A stretch of 53,362 nucleotides of DNA from ZC4RG19 sp017577565 (GTDB lineage Bacteria > Actinomycetota > Acidimicrobiia > Acidimicrobiales > VFJN01): positions 1 to 53,362 of the forward strand of contig VSCH01000021.1 in the NCBI GenBank assembly GCA_047459075.1, in the 5' to 3' direction. Below are positions 34,101 to 42,808 of this stretch, piece after piece. The notes under the pieces are model-generated. The model had not been told where the DNA came from, did no database searches, and worked only from the letters and a program-made list of their open reading frames with translations. The translations under genes were made by a program, and so were the position numbers. Each line of letters opens with the position of its first letter. Positions within the stretch are counted from its first letter, which is position 1.

Positions 34101-34442
34101 GCCGGCCTGGCGGGAGATCTGCGTGGCCAGCGCCTCGGCCCGGTCGCGCGCCGGCCCTCGGGCCCGCCCGTCGACCACCTCGACCTCGCCGGTCACGAGC
34201 ACCGCCCGGGGCGGCCGGCCCTCCCCGGGCGTGGCGGTGACCTGGCGGGCCACCTCGGCGGCGTCGCCGGCCAGGTGGAAGGCGGCGACGAGCGTGGCCG
34301 CCGCCAGCTCCGGCGTGGCCACGACCTCCGGCTTGGCGAGGACGCCGTCGACCTCCGCCATGGCCGCGCGCACGGGCTCGACGTGCGCCGGGTCCAGGTC
34401 GAGGCGGAGGACCGTGGCGATCTCGGGCACGCCCGGCGACAT
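31185..34442 (-). CDS. Large STAND/AAA ATPase regulator with half-cyclase N-terminus
   Basis: A 1085-residue protein. Residues 30-160 resemble only the C-terminal half of a class III nucleotide cyclase (GEVEVVDGRARGPARDRAEALA, then LVDIGVVRLPDGRDERAYLL) without metal-binding aspartates, so it is non-catalytic. A STAND ATPase follows: Walker A GDPGIGKTTLA, Walker B LVVLDDLQWAD. About 550 residues of TPR-like helices complete it. No DNA-binding domain is seen. Its ATPase and tail resemble those of the BTAD regulator on the other side of the GMC fusion. ATG 34442 is given, but TAATGT (34444-34439) looks like a -10 and would favour leaderless GTG 34430. Confidence 0.82.
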   Translation of the reverse strand: MSPGVPEIATVLRLDLDPAHVEPVRAAMAEVDGVLAKPEVVATPELAAATLVAAFHLAGDAAEVARQVTATPGEGRPPRAVLVTGEVEVVDGRARGPARDRAEALATQISRQAGIVMAASTAVMVTHALPPGEELVDIGVVRLPDGRDERAYLLQAVGAGADDAGASSLGWAHRAVAHVLVGRAGPRARLEGAWTGALGGDHRLVVLSGDPGIGKTTLAAELAVRVHATGGTVLYGRWDEDGHASYQAIREALGTYAAACPRRLLRTDLADRADDLARLLPDLGARIGGVRPPIALDPDAERLRLYEAVRGWLGAIAGRRPVLVVLDDLQWADRSSLLLLRHLLDSPPEGRVLLVATLRDGEVEGMGPLHTLGCFEDNPSVDRIDVPGLSSEEVAELIERTIGRPLRDPEEADLARWLTDETAGNPLFVREVLRGLGGEPARVLAEVRDHLPERVHDVVRWRLAPLGPETTAALTAASVIGEEFSLDVLAAALGVRAVELRQRLDDAVRAGVVRDAGDGQHLAFAHTVVRRALLMEADPERTRALHLAVADALSRDERSAPPLQVAHHYLAAADAGPGDGADAGLVDRAIRWGRAAADQARRETAFETAVAFLSRVVALHDRLTAGDDRPARARERACELRLELAEAHDRAGEFVARDRRHLEAADLARELGRTDLFVRAALGYGGRLPAAPPPNPTARRLLEEALALLPEEDSRARALVLARLAHVLHAEAPHHERKRLADEAEAMARRLDAPVVLASVLSSRVLALDGPDDVDEHLDIGEEIIRIGRQTGDRDLVLQGARARIHPLFVVAAHDAARDLAATFTELAETLRHPDHLRLAAMWRIMWAALEGRFEEAEAASERLRVQLDLSGHPQVGTIPFVQTFVTRWMRGTLADLRPTVEAGRSSADSFTWRMLQAWVELGAGDVETARALLADCPLDELAEADPGYLWTYGTVGAAVVSSTVGDRRWAEAARHALDPYSGRNCVLGYAAYLGAVDHHLGCVEVTLGRLDDAVGHLEAALERHRTIGARPWAALSAAWLANALVARGGPDDAGRADRLWAEAAGEAASLGLAILPAPHPELAR

Positions 34443-34470
34443 TAGGACCGCCCGCCCGGCGGGGCCACGC

Positions 34471-36045
34471 TCAGGCGACCGGCGGGACGATCGCCTCGAT
34501 GAGCGCCGGGCCGGGGGAGGACAGCGCCCGCCCCAGCTGGTCGACCAGCTCGTCCGCCGTCGTCGCCCGGGTGGCCGGCACGCCCAGGCCCTGCGACAGC
34601 GACACGAAGTCGAGGTCGGGCCGGGACAGGTCGAGCAGGTCGCGGGCGTGCGGGCCGGGGGCCTCGGCGCCCACCCGGTCCAGCTCCATGTTCAGCACGG
34701 CGTAGGACCGGTTGTTGAAGATGATCGTCACCACGTCGAGGCCCTCGCGGGCCTGCGTCCACAGCGCCTGCAGCGTGTACATGGCGCTGCCGTCGGCCTG
34801 GAGGGCGATGACCTTGCGGTCGGGGCAGGCGACGGCGGCGCCGGTGGCGACGGGCAGGCCCTGGCCGATGGCGCCGCCGGTGAGGCAGAGCCAGTCGTGC
34901 CGGGGGGCGCCGGCGGTCATGGCCGGCGCGAACAGGCCCGAGGTGTTGCCCTCGTCGGAGACGATGGCGCCCTCGGGCATGAGGGCGCCGACGGCCTGGG
35001 CGACCGCGGCGGCGGTCAGCTCGCCGGTCGGTGGGTCGGGCCGCTCCGCCGGCTGCCGGGTGGCGCCGTCGGCCGGGGCGCCGACCGCCTCGGCCAGCGC
35101 CTCGAGCGTCGCCGCGGCGTTGCCGCCGCCGCTGCTCAGCACGTGCACCTGGCACCCGTCCGGCACGAGGTCGCTGGGCTTGCCCGGGTAGGCGAAGAAG
35201 CTGACCGGCGACTTGGCGTCGACCAGCACCAGGTGGCGCAGCTCCGCCAGCTGGGCGCTGGCGAACTCGGCCAGGTAGGGGAGGCGCTCGATCGGCGGCA
35301 GGCCCGCGCCCCGCTCGAGGCGGGTGGGGAAGGTCTCGGCGACCAGCTTGGCCCCGGTGGCGTTGGCGACCCGGCTGGCGGCGACGAGGCCGTCGGCCCG
35401 CAGGGCGTCGCCGCCGAGCAGCAGGCCGCAGGGCTCCTCGGAGCGCAGCGCGGCGGCCACGGCGGCGACGGCGTCCTCGTCGACCGGCGTCGGCGGCCGG
35501 GGCGGGATGGGCTCGGCGGTCAGGCCGCCGGGCGACCAGCTGACGTCGGCGGGGAGGATGAGCGTGGCGACCTGGCCGGGGGGTCCGGTGGCGACGGCCA
35601 CGGCCTCGGCGGCGTCGCGGCCGATCTCGCCGGGCTTGCGGGTCCAGCGGATCCAGCTCGACACGTTGCGGGCGACGGTCTCGATGTCGCTCTCGAGCTG
35701 GGCGTCGTACTGCTTGTGGTAGGTGGCGTGGTCGCCGACGATGTTGACGACCGGCACCCGGCCCTTGCGGGCGTTGTGCAGGTTGGCCAGCCCGTTGCCC
35801 AGCCCGGGCCCCAGGTGGAGGAGGGTGGCGGCGGGCCGCCCCGCCATGCGGGCGAAGCCGTCGGCGGCGCCGGTCGCCACGTTCTCGTGCAGCGCCAGCA
35901 CGCCCCGCATCTCGGTCACGTCGTCGAGCGCGGCGACGAAGTGCATCTCCGACGTGCCCGGGTTGGTGAAGCAGGTGTCCACGCCGCACGCGACCAGCGT
36001 GCGGATGAGCGCGTGGGCGCCGTTGGTCTCGGTCGGTTCGGTCAT
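34471..36045 (-). CDS. Thiamine-diphosphate enzyme (acetolactate synthase/benzoylformate decarboxylase type)
   Basis: A 524-residue ThDP enzyme with the three usual domains: Pyr domain with the activating glutamate in LALHENVATGAADGFARM (about 47-64), a central Rossmann domain, and a PP domain with ADGSAMYTLQALWTQAREGLDVVTIIFNN (the DG...NN metal/ThDP site). It decarboxylates or ligates 2-oxo acids; the exact substrate is unknown, and the absence of a regulatory subunit gene argues against true acetolactate synthase. Start ATG 36045 overlaps the stop of the 2-hydroxyacid oxidase (ATGA), suggesting that the oxidase product is its substrate. Confidence 0.88.
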   Translation of the reverse strand: MTEPTETNGAHALIRTLVACGVDTCFTNPGTSEMHFVAALDDVTEMRGVLALHENVATGAADGFARMAGRPAATLLHLGPGLGNGLANLHNARKGRVPVVNIVGDHATYHKQYDAQLESDIETVARNVSSWIRWTRKPGEIGRDAAEAVAVATGPPGQVATLILPADVSWSPGGLTAEPIPPRPPTPVDEDAVAAVAAALRSEEPCGLLLGGDALRADGLVAASRVANATGAKLVAETFPTRLERGAGLPPIERLPYLAEFASAQLAELRHLVLVDAKSPVSFFAYPGKPSDLVPDGCQVHVLSSGGGNAAATLEALAEAVGAPADGATRQPAERPDPPTGELTAAAVAQAVGALMPEGAIVSDEGNTSGLFAPAMTAGAPRHDWLCLTGGAIGQGLPVATGAAVACPDRKVIALQADGSAMYTLQALWTQAREGLDVVTIIFNNRSYAVLNMELDRVGAEAPGPHARDLLDLSRPDLDFVSLSQGLGVPATRATTADELVDQLGRALSSPGPALIEAIVPPVA

Positions 36046-37466
36046 CGCTCCTCGGTGGTGGTCGGCCCGGCCGGGGCGAGGCCGGGGAGGATCGTCCCGG
36101 GGTTGAGGATGCCGTGGGGGTCGAAGGCGGCCTTGATCCGCTGCATCAGGGCCACCTTGGCGGGGTCCTCCAGCTCGAGGAAGTAGCCGGCCTTCTCGGT
36201 GCCGAGGCCGTGCTCGCCCGAGATCGCCCCGCCCAGCTCCATGCCGGCCTCGAACAGCGCCCGCATGATGCGGCTGCGGACCTCGGGGTCCTTCTGGAAG
36301 ACCGCCATGTGGACGTTGCCGTCGCCGGCGTGGCCGCAGCCCGCGATCCAGGCCGAGTGCTCGGCGGCGATCTGCGACACCCGCTCCATGTAGGCGGGCA
36401 CGGCGGCCCGGGGGACGACGACGTCGATGATGTCGTCGGCGCCGTTGGCCTTGGCCACCCAGAAGGCCTTCTCCCGGGCGTCGATGAGCCCGGCGGCCGC
36501 ACCCGGCGGCAGCACGTAGACGTCCATGGCGCCGAGCCCGGTGAGCTGGGCGGCGAGCGCCTGGGTGTCCTGCTCCAGCCGGTCCTCGTGGGTCGACTCG
36601 AGGGCGACGACGAGGTAGGCGAGCGCGGACTCCCGCACCTCGTCGGGGATGCCGAGGTCGATGCCGACGTGCGCCGTGGCGGCCGCCATCGTCAGCATGT
36701 CGATGTACTCGAGGATCAGCGGCCCGACGCCGCTGCGCACGATCTCGGGCACCGCCCTCGTGACCTGGTCGAGCGTGGCGAACGGCGCCAGCACCGTCGA
36801 CTGGTGGGGCGCCCGCGGGTAGAGCTTGAGGTACGCCTTGGTGACCAGCGCCAGCGTGCCCTCGGACCCGATGATCAACTGGGTGAGGTCGTAGCCCGTC
36901 GAGACCTTGACGATCTTCCCGCCGCAGCGGATGACCTCGCCGGTGGGGAGCACGGCCTCGAGGCCGAGGACGTGGTGGCGGGTCACCCCGTACTTGACCG
37001 CCCGCATGCCCCCGGCGTTGGTGTTGACGTTGCCGCCCAGGCTGGCGCTGTACTCGCCGGGGTACACCGGGTAGACGAGCCCGAGCGGCGCCAGCGCGGC
37101 GTCGAGCTGCTCGAGGCGCACCCCGGGCTCGACGACGGCGACGAAGTTCTCGGTGTCGATCTCGAGGATCGAGCTCATCCGCTCGAACGACACGACGATG
37201 CCGCCGGGCACCGGGATGCACGCGCCCGACATGCCGGTGCCGGCGCCCCGCGCCGTGACCGGCACCCGGTGCTCGTGGGCGACCCGCAGCACACCCGCCA
37301 CCTCCTCGGTCGTGGCGGGGAGCACGACCGCGAGCGGCCGCTGGGGCGTGGCGGTCAGCGCCTCGTCACGCGTGTAGTCGTCCTTGATCGCCTCGCCGGT
37401 GAGCACGTGGTCGGCGCCGACCACCGCGGCGAAGCGCTCGATCACATCGGCCTGTCCACCGGGCAC
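36042..37466 (-). CDS. FAD-linked 2-hydroxyacid oxidase (GlcD-type)
   Basis: A 474-residue FAD-binding PCMH-type oxidase. FAD landmarks are PVTARGAGTGMSGACIPVPGG and GEYSASLGGNVNTNAGGMRAVKYG; the C-terminal catalytic part has CGHAGDGNVHMAVF and SGEHGLGTEKAGYF. Such enzymes oxidise glycolate, lactate or other 2-hydroxyacids to 2-oxo acids; there is no GlcE/GlcF partner here. GTG 37466 stands six bases after AAGGGG. The in-frame ATG at 37511 lies within a TATGGT -10 box (37512-37507) and cannot be the start if that box is used. Overlaps the ThDP gene by 4 bp. Confidence 0.88.
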   Translation of the reverse strand: MPGGQADVIERFAAVVGADHVLTGEAIKDDYTRDEALTATPQRPLAVVLPATTEEVAGVLRVAHEHRVPVTARGAGTGMSGACIPVPGGIVVSFERMSSILEIDTENFVAVVEPGVRLEQLDAALAPLGLVYPVYPGEYSASLGGNVNTNAGGMRAVKYGVTRHHVLGLEAVLPTGEVIRCGGKIVKVSTGYDLTQLIIGSEGTLALVTKAYLKLYPRAPHQSTVLAPFATLDQVTRAVPEIVRSGVGPLILEYIDMLTMAAATAHVGIDLGIPDEVRESALAYLVVALESTHEDRLEQDTQALAAQLTGLGAMDVYVLPPGAAAGLIDAREKAFWVAKANGADDIIDVVVPRAAVPAYMERVSQIAAEHSAWIAGCGHAGDGNVHMAVFQKDPEVRSRIMRALFEAGMELGGAISGEHGLGTEKAGYFLELEDPAKVALMQRIKAAFDPHGILNPGTILPGLAPAGPTTTEER

Positions 37467-37506
37467 GTCCAGCCCCTTCCCGCGTGAGCCATCCGAGATG
37501 CCGCCG

Positions 37507-37512
37507 ACCATA
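37507..37512 (-). promoter_or_regulatory. -10 box TATGGT of the oxidase/ThDP operon
   Basis: TATGGT on the minus strand, 40 bp before GTG 37466. The implied leader of about 30 nt contains the AAGGGG ribosome site. Confidence 0.4.
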
Positions 37513-37556
37513 GCGGTGGGGCGACCGCCCTGCGGGCGGCGGTGCACAATGGCGGC

Positions 37557-37841
37557 ATGACGCGCCTGACCCACGACGAGGTCGAGCTGCAGCTCGCCGA
37601 CATCCCCGGCTGGGGGATCTCGCAGGGCGCCCTGCACCGCGAGCTCGAGTTCGCCAACTTCGTCGAGGCCTTCGGCTTCATGACCATGGTGGCCATGGCC
37701 GCCGAGCGGCTCGGCCACCACCCCGACTGGTCCAACTCGTGGAACCGGGTGGTGATCGACATCCGCAGCCACGCCGAGGGGGGCATCACCGACCGCTGCG
37801 TCGAGCTGGCCCGCGCCATCAACAAGGCGCTGGGGGAGTAG
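37557..37841 (+). CDS. phhB: Pterin-4a-carbinolamine dehydratase
   Basis: A 94-residue protein of the PCD/DCoH family. The motif is ERLGHHPDWSNSWNRVVIDIRSHAEGGITDRC, with paired active-site histidines HH and the D/H of HPDW and SHAEGG. It dehydrates 4a-hydroxytetrahydropterin, regenerating pterin cofactor, and in some bacteria has other pterin roles. ATG 37557 is chosen over GTG 37542 because a CACAAT box (37545-37550) ends 6 nt before it and family similarity starts there. No aromatic hydroxylase is nearby. Confidence 0.9.
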   Translation: MTRLTHDEVELQLADIPGWGISQGALHRELEFANFVEAFGFMTMVAMAAERLGHHPDWSNSWNRVVIDIRSHAEGGITDRCVELARAINKALGE

Positions 37842-37848
37842 ACGGGCG

Positions 37849-37869
37849 GGCCCGCCGGCGGCGCGGGCC
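37849..37869. terminator. Hairpin GGCCCGC-N7-GCGGGCC between convergent phhB and sufU
   Basis: An exact 7-bp stem in the 30-bp gap between convergent genes, overlapping a 12-bp palindrome (37845-37856). Likely a bidirectional terminator-like structure; no T-run. Confidence 0.4.
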
Positions 37870-37871
37870 GG

Positions 37872-38363
37872 TCAGCCCTCGCCGGTGCGCTCGTCGAGCC
37901 CCTGCAGCAGGGTGTTCCAGGACAGGGTGGCGCACTTGATGCGCACCGGGAACTTCACCACGCCCCGGAGGGCCTCGAGGTCGCCGAGCTTGACGTCGGG
38001 CGGCGGCCCCTCGACCGCCTCCTCGCCGTCGCCCTCCTCGCCGCCGTCGAGCGACTGCTCGTGGATCGACATCATGGCCTTGAAGGCCCGAGACAGCGCC
38101 CGCACCTCGTCGATGGTGCGGCCCTTCACCGCGGTGGACATCATCGACGCCGAGGACTGGCTGATCGAGCAGCCCTGGCCCCCGACCCGGATGTCCTTCA
38201 CCCTGTCGTCCTCGATGTCGAGGTAGAGGACGATCTCGTCGCCGCAGAGCGGGTTGAAGCCCTCGACCCGCACGGCCGGCGGCGACGGGAGCTCGCCACG
38301 GTTCCGCGGGTTGCGGTAGTGGTCGAGGATGATCTCGCGGTAGAGGTCTTCGAGGCCGGGCAT
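37872..38363 (-). CDS. sufU: Fe-S scaffold/sulfur-transfer protein SufU
   Basis: A 163-residue SufU. Ligands are Cys40 and Asp42 (LCGDE), Cys65 (GQGCSISQSSASMM) and Cys144 (RIKCATLSWNTLL), the zinc site that accepts sulfur from SufS. A charged Glu/Gly-rich insertion (LDGGEEGDGEEAVEG) after residue 100 is the SufU-type region absent in IscU. It starts 23 bp after sufS; a TAGGAT box (38379-38374) 10 nt before ATG 38363 could also give it a promoter of its own. Confidence 0.94.
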   Translation of the reverse strand: MPGLEDLYREIILDHYRNPRNRGELPSPPAVRVEGFNPLCGDEIVLYLDIEDDRVKDIRVGGQGCSISQSSASMMSTAVKGRTIDEVRALSRAFKAMMSIHEQSLDGGEEGDGEEAVEGPPPDVKLGDLEALRGVVKFPVRIKCATLSWNTLLQGLDERTGEG

Positions 38364-38386
38364 GCGAAGGGCGATCCTATCGACGT

Positions 38387-39636
38387 TCAGGTGCTGAAGA
38401 ACTCGGCCGCCGCCGCGATGGCGTCGGACAGCGCGTCGACGTCGGACTCGTCGTTGTAGACGTACAGCGAGGCTCGGGCCGTGGCGGCGACGCCCAGCTC
38501 GCGCATGAGCGGCTTGGCGCAGTGGTGGCCGGCCCGGACGCACACCCCGTGCTGGTCGAACACCTGCGTGAGGTCGTGGGGGTGGACGTCGCGGTAGGCG
38601 AACGACAGCACCCCGCCCCGCTCGGACGGCTCCGACGGCCCGTGGATGACGAGGTCGTCGCCGAACCGCTCGGTCAGCGTGCGCAGCGCGTAGGCGGTGA
38701 GCGAGACCTCGTGGGCCCGGACCGCCTCCATGCCGAGCCCCTCCAGGTAGTCGACCGCGGCGCCGAGCCCGACGGCCTCGGCGATCGGGGGCGTCCCCGC
38801 CTCGAACTTCCACGGCAGCTCGTTGGGCGTGAACCCCTCCTTGGTGACGTTCAGGATCATCTCGCCGCCGGTGAGGAAGGGCGGGGTGGCGTCGAGGATC
38901 GCCTCCGTGCCCCACAGCACGCCGATGCCGGTGGGGCCGCACATCTTGTGGCCGGTGAAGGCGACGAAGTCGGCGCCCCAGGCGCCGACGTCGGTGGCCA
39001 CGTGGGGCACGTACTGGCTGGCGTCGACGACGGCGATCGCCCCCGCGTCGTGGGCGGCGGCGACCAGCCGCTCGACCGGGGTCAGCGTGCCGAGCACGTT
39101 GGACATCGCCGCGAACGACACGACCCGGGCGCCGTCCAGCAGCCGGTCGAGGTCGGTCAGGTCGAGGCGCCCGTCGGCGCCCACCGGGATCCACCGCAGC
39201 TCGATGCCGATCTCCTCGACGAGCTGGTGCCACGGGACGATGTTGGCGTGGTGCTCGAGCTCGGTGAGCACGACGGGGTCGCCGGGCCGCAGGTGGGCGC
39301 GCCCCCAGGCCTTGGCCACGAGGTTGAGCGCCTCCGTGGCGTTCTTGGTGAAGACGACCTCGCGCTCGGAGCGGGCGCCGATGAACCGGGCGACCTTGGC
39401 CCGGGCCCCCTCCAGGGCGGCCGTCGCCTCCTCGGCGATGAGGTAGGTGCCGCGGTGGACGTTGGCGTTGGAGCGCTCGTAGTAGGTCTGGACGGCCTCG
39501 ATCACCGACCGGGGCTTCTGCGAGGTGTTGGCCGAGTCGAGGTAGACGAGCCGCCGGCCGTGCACCTGGCGGTCGAGGATGGGGAAGTCCTTGCGGATGC
39601 GGGCGACGTCGAGCGGGTCGACGGCCGGGGTCGTTG

Positions 39637-39640
<4 letters not shown>
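38387..39640 (-). CDS. sufS: Cysteine desulfurase SufS
   Basis: A 417-residue class II cysteine desulfurase. The PLP lysine lies in TGHKMCGPTG and the catalytic cysteine is Cys374 in RAGHHCAKPLM. It releases sulfur from cysteine as a persulfide that is passed to SufU. Length is normal. GTG 39640 overlaps the sufC2 stop (GTGA), and sufU follows after 23 bp, giving the order sufC2-sufS-sufU. Confidence 0.95.
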
Positions 39641-40425
<785 letters not shown>

Positions 40426-40437
40426 GGGCGCCAGTCT

Positions 40438-40463
40438 ATTGCCACTACGCGCATAGGAGAAAT
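40438..40463. promoter_or_regulatory. suf operator copy 2, 26-bp imperfect dyad upstream of sufC2
   Basis: On the plus strand ATTGCCACTA-N6-TAGGAGAAAT, the counterpart of 15178-15203. It overlaps the first base of the TAGACT -10 of sufC2 (minus strand) and lies 41 bp before the divergent glucosidase gene. Placement at both suf promoters and nowhere else seen in the window marks it as a shared operator. Confidence 0.65.
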
Positions 40464-40490
40464 GGCGGTACCCCCGTCACGGGGGCGGGC

Positions 40491-40496
40491 TAGGGT
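40491..40496 (+). promoter_or_regulatory. -10 box TAGGGT, probable leaderless promoter of the glucosidase gene
   Basis: TAGGGT ends 8 nt before ATG 40505, with no Shine-Dalgarno in between. Confidence 0.5.
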
Positions 40497-40504
40497 CAGC
40501 GGGG

Positions 40505-42637
40505 ATGAGCATCCGGACGACCCCTCCGGGCGCGCTCGTGACGCTCTTCGAGGGCGGATCGTTCTGCCTGTCCGACCCGGTCGGCGACATGCCGGGGTCG
40601 GGGGCGGGCAGCGCGGCGGGCCTGTACGTGGCCGGGCGCCGGCTGCTGTCACGGCTGGTCACGACCGTCAACGGCCAGCCGCTGGAGCCCGTCGACCACC
40701 ACCGCGACGACCCGGCGGCGGCCACCTTCGTGGCCCGCGCCCGGCGGTGGGACGACGCCGCGCCGTCCGCCGGCGGGCCGGTCGTCGTGCGCCGGCGGAC
40801 CCTCGGCGCGGCCATGCGCGACAGCATCGAGGTGCGCAACCTCGGCGACGAGCCCAGCTACGTCGAGGTCGAGATCGAGGTGGGGGCCGACCTGGCCACG
40901 GTGGCCGCGGTGCGCGACGGGGGCGACCTCCCCGATCCGGTGGCGCCCGAGGGGGGTGCGCCCGACGAGGTCCTGCTCGTGCGGGGTCGCGGCGCCGGGC
41001 GGGTGGGCTGCCGGGTCACCGGCGCCCCCGACGTGGTCGCCAAGGGCGGGCTGCTGCGGTGGGAGGCCATCGTCCCCGCCCGGGGCGCCCGCCGGCTGAC
41101 CGTCGTCGCCGCGCCGATCGTCGCCGGCGCCGAGCTGGTGCCCGGGCCGCTGCTGGCCGACGACCCGGTGCGCAGCGACTCGTCCCGCCGGCTCGTCCGC
41201 TGGCACCGGACGCTGCCCCACGTGGCCAGCGACCACCAGCCGCTCGTCACGGTCGTCCGGCGCAGCGCCTACGACCTGGGCGCGCTGCGGGTGCTCGACC
41301 CCGAGTACCCCGGCCGGGCCGTGGTGGCCGCCGGGGCCCCGTGGCACCTGGCGCTGCACGGGCGCGACGCGCTGCTCACCGCGTGGATGAGCCTGATCGT
41401 CGACCCCGAGCTGGCGCTCGGCACGCTGGAGACGCTCGCCCGGTTCCAGGGGACCGAGGTCGACGAGCGCACCGAGGAGCAGCCGGGGCGCATCGTCCAC
41501 CGGGTGACCTTCGACCCCGCCGGGTTCGGCGCCCCGGCCGACGGCGCCCGCAGCGTCAGCTACGGCTCGGTCGACGCGACGCCGCTGTTCGTCATGCTGC
41601 TCGGCGAGCTGCGGCGCTGGGGGCTGGCCCACGAGGTGGTCGACCGCCTGCTCCCGCACGCCGACCGCGCCCTCGAGTGGATCGAGCGCCACGGCGACCG
41701 GGACGGGGACGGGTACGTCGAGTACCAGCGGGCCACCGACCGGGGCGAACGCCACCAGGCCTGGAAGGACTCGCCGGCCCCGATCCGCCACCCCGACGGG
41801 CGCGAGGCCCGGGGACCGCTGGCGCTGGCCGAGGTCCAGGGCTACGTCTACGGCGCCTACCGGGCGCGGGCCCACTTCGCGGCCGAGGAGGGCGACGAGG
41901 AGGCGGCCCGGGCCTGGGCGGCCAAGGCGGCGGACCTGCGCCGGGCCTTCAACCGCGACTTCTGGGTCGAGGAGGCCGGCTGGTTCGCCCTCGCCCTCGA
42001 CGGCGACAAGCGACCCGTGCCGGTGCTGGCGTCCAACATCGGCCACTGCCTCTGGAGCGGCATCGTCGACGAGGACAAGGCCGCGGTCATGGTGAAGCAC
42101 CTGCTCTCCGACGAGCTGTTCTCGGGCTGGGGGGTGCGCACGCTCGGTGCGTCGATGGGCGCCTACGACCCGCTCGGCGCCCACACGGGCGCCGTGTGGC
42201 CCCACGACAACGCCCTGTGCGCGGCGGGCCTGGTGCGCTACGGCTTCGTCGAGGAGGCCCACCGGCTGATGCTGGCCCAGATCGAGGCGGCCGACGCCGA
42301 CGGCGGCCGCATGTCGGTGCTGTGCGGGTTCGACCGGGACGACGTGACCGCGCCGGTCCGCTTCCCCGACCTCTGCGAGACCCGGGCGTGGTCGGCGGCG
42401 GCACCGCTGCTGCACCTGCGCTCGCTGCTGCGCTTCGACCCCCACGTCCCCCAGGGGAAGCTCTGGCTGTCGCCGGTGCTCCCCGACGCCATCTCCCACC
42501 TGCGGGTCGAGCGCATCCCGCTCATGGGCGGGACGGTGACGGTGACCGTCGACCGGGACGGGGTCGAGGTGGCCGACCTGCCCGCGGGGGTCGAGGTGAT
42601 CGCCGAGCCGCGGCGCCCGCTCGCCGCCGGTGCCTGA
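40505..42637 (+). CDS. Glycogen debranching enzyme-like amylo-alpha-1,6-glucosidase
   Basis: A 710-residue protein. The N-terminal beta-sandwich resembles the bacterial glycogen debranching N-domain (TLFEGGSFCLSDPVGDM, GLYVAGRRLLSRL). The C-terminal (alpha/alpha)6 barrel contains APWHLALHGRDALLTAWM, HGDRDGDGYVEYQRATDRG and HQAWKDSPAPIRHPDG, typical of the GH13-independent amylo-alpha-1,6-glucosidase/GH63-like group. It probably removes glucose branches from glycogen or a related storage or compatible-solute glycan in the cytoplasm. Divergent from sufC2; transcription probably starts at or beside the ATG. Confidence 0.86.
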   Translation: MSIRTTPPGALVTLFEGGSFCLSDPVGDMPGSGAGSAAGLYVAGRRLLSRLVTTVNGQPLEPVDHHRDDPAAATFVARARRWDDAAPSAGGPVVVRRRTLGAAMRDSIEVRNLGDEPSYVEVEIEVGADLATVAAVRDGGDLPDPVAPEGGAPDEVLLVRGRGAGRVGCRVTGAPDVVAKGGLLRWEAIVPARGARRLTVVAAPIVAGAELVPGPLLADDPVRSDSSRRLVRWHRTLPHVASDHQPLVTVVRRSAYDLGALRVLDPEYPGRAVVAAGAPWHLALHGRDALLTAWMSLIVDPELALGTLETLARFQGTEVDERTEEQPGRIVHRVTFDPAGFGAPADGARSVSYGSVDATPLFVMLLGELRRWGLAHEVVDRLLPHADRALEWIERHGDRDGDGYVEYQRATDRGERHQAWKDSPAPIRHPDGREARGPLALAEVQGYVYGAYRARAHFAAEEGDEEAARAWAAKAADLRRAFNRDFWVEEAGWFALALDGDKRPVPVLASNIGHCLWSGIVDEDKAAVMVKHLLSDELFSGWGVRTLGASMGAYDPLGAHTGAVWPHDNALCAAGLVRYGFVEEAHRLMLAQIEAADADGGRMSVLCGFDRDDVTAPVRFPDLCETRAWSAAAPLLHLRSLLRFDPHVPQGKLWLSPVLPDAISHLRVERIPLMGGTVTVTVDRDGVEVADLPAGVEVIAEPRRPLAAGA

Positions 42638-42649
42638 CACCCGCCGCCG

Positions 42650-42701
42650 GGTCGCGCCCGCGGTGGGGCGCGACCGCGTGGCCGGGTCGCGCGCGTAGTC
42701 T
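42650..42701 (+). promoter_or_regulatory. Promoter region of the five-paralogue cluster: dyad plus GGTCGCGC-N3-TAGTCT
   Basis: An exact 10-bp inverted repeat (GGTCGCGCCC / GGGCGCGACC, 42650-42659 and 42666-42675) is followed by a third GGTCGCGC at 42685-42692, three bases and a TAGTCT -10 at 42696-42701. The same GGTCGCGC-N3-TAG spacing recurs before the fifth paralogue at 46137-46153. The dyad may double as terminator for the glucosidase gene. The implied leader is about 100 nt. Confidence 0.45.
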
Positions 42702-42808
42702 TCGGCGGACATCGAGCCGGCCCCCCGGCGCACGGCGGTCGCGGCGAGCGCGCCCGGCCCCACGGCAGCGAGCCGGCGTTACCCCCACTCGCACGTCAGG
42801 AGAGACCC

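Noticed and set aside
37467..37511. ATG 37511 as start of the GlcD-type oxidase
   Set aside because: It lies inside a TATGGT -10 box, while GTG 37466 has AAGGGG at ideal spacing; the 15 extra residues are not family-like.
37542..37556. GTG 37542 as start of the pterin dehydratase
   Set aside because: It overlaps a CACAAT -10-like box; ATG 37557 begins the conserved family sequence.
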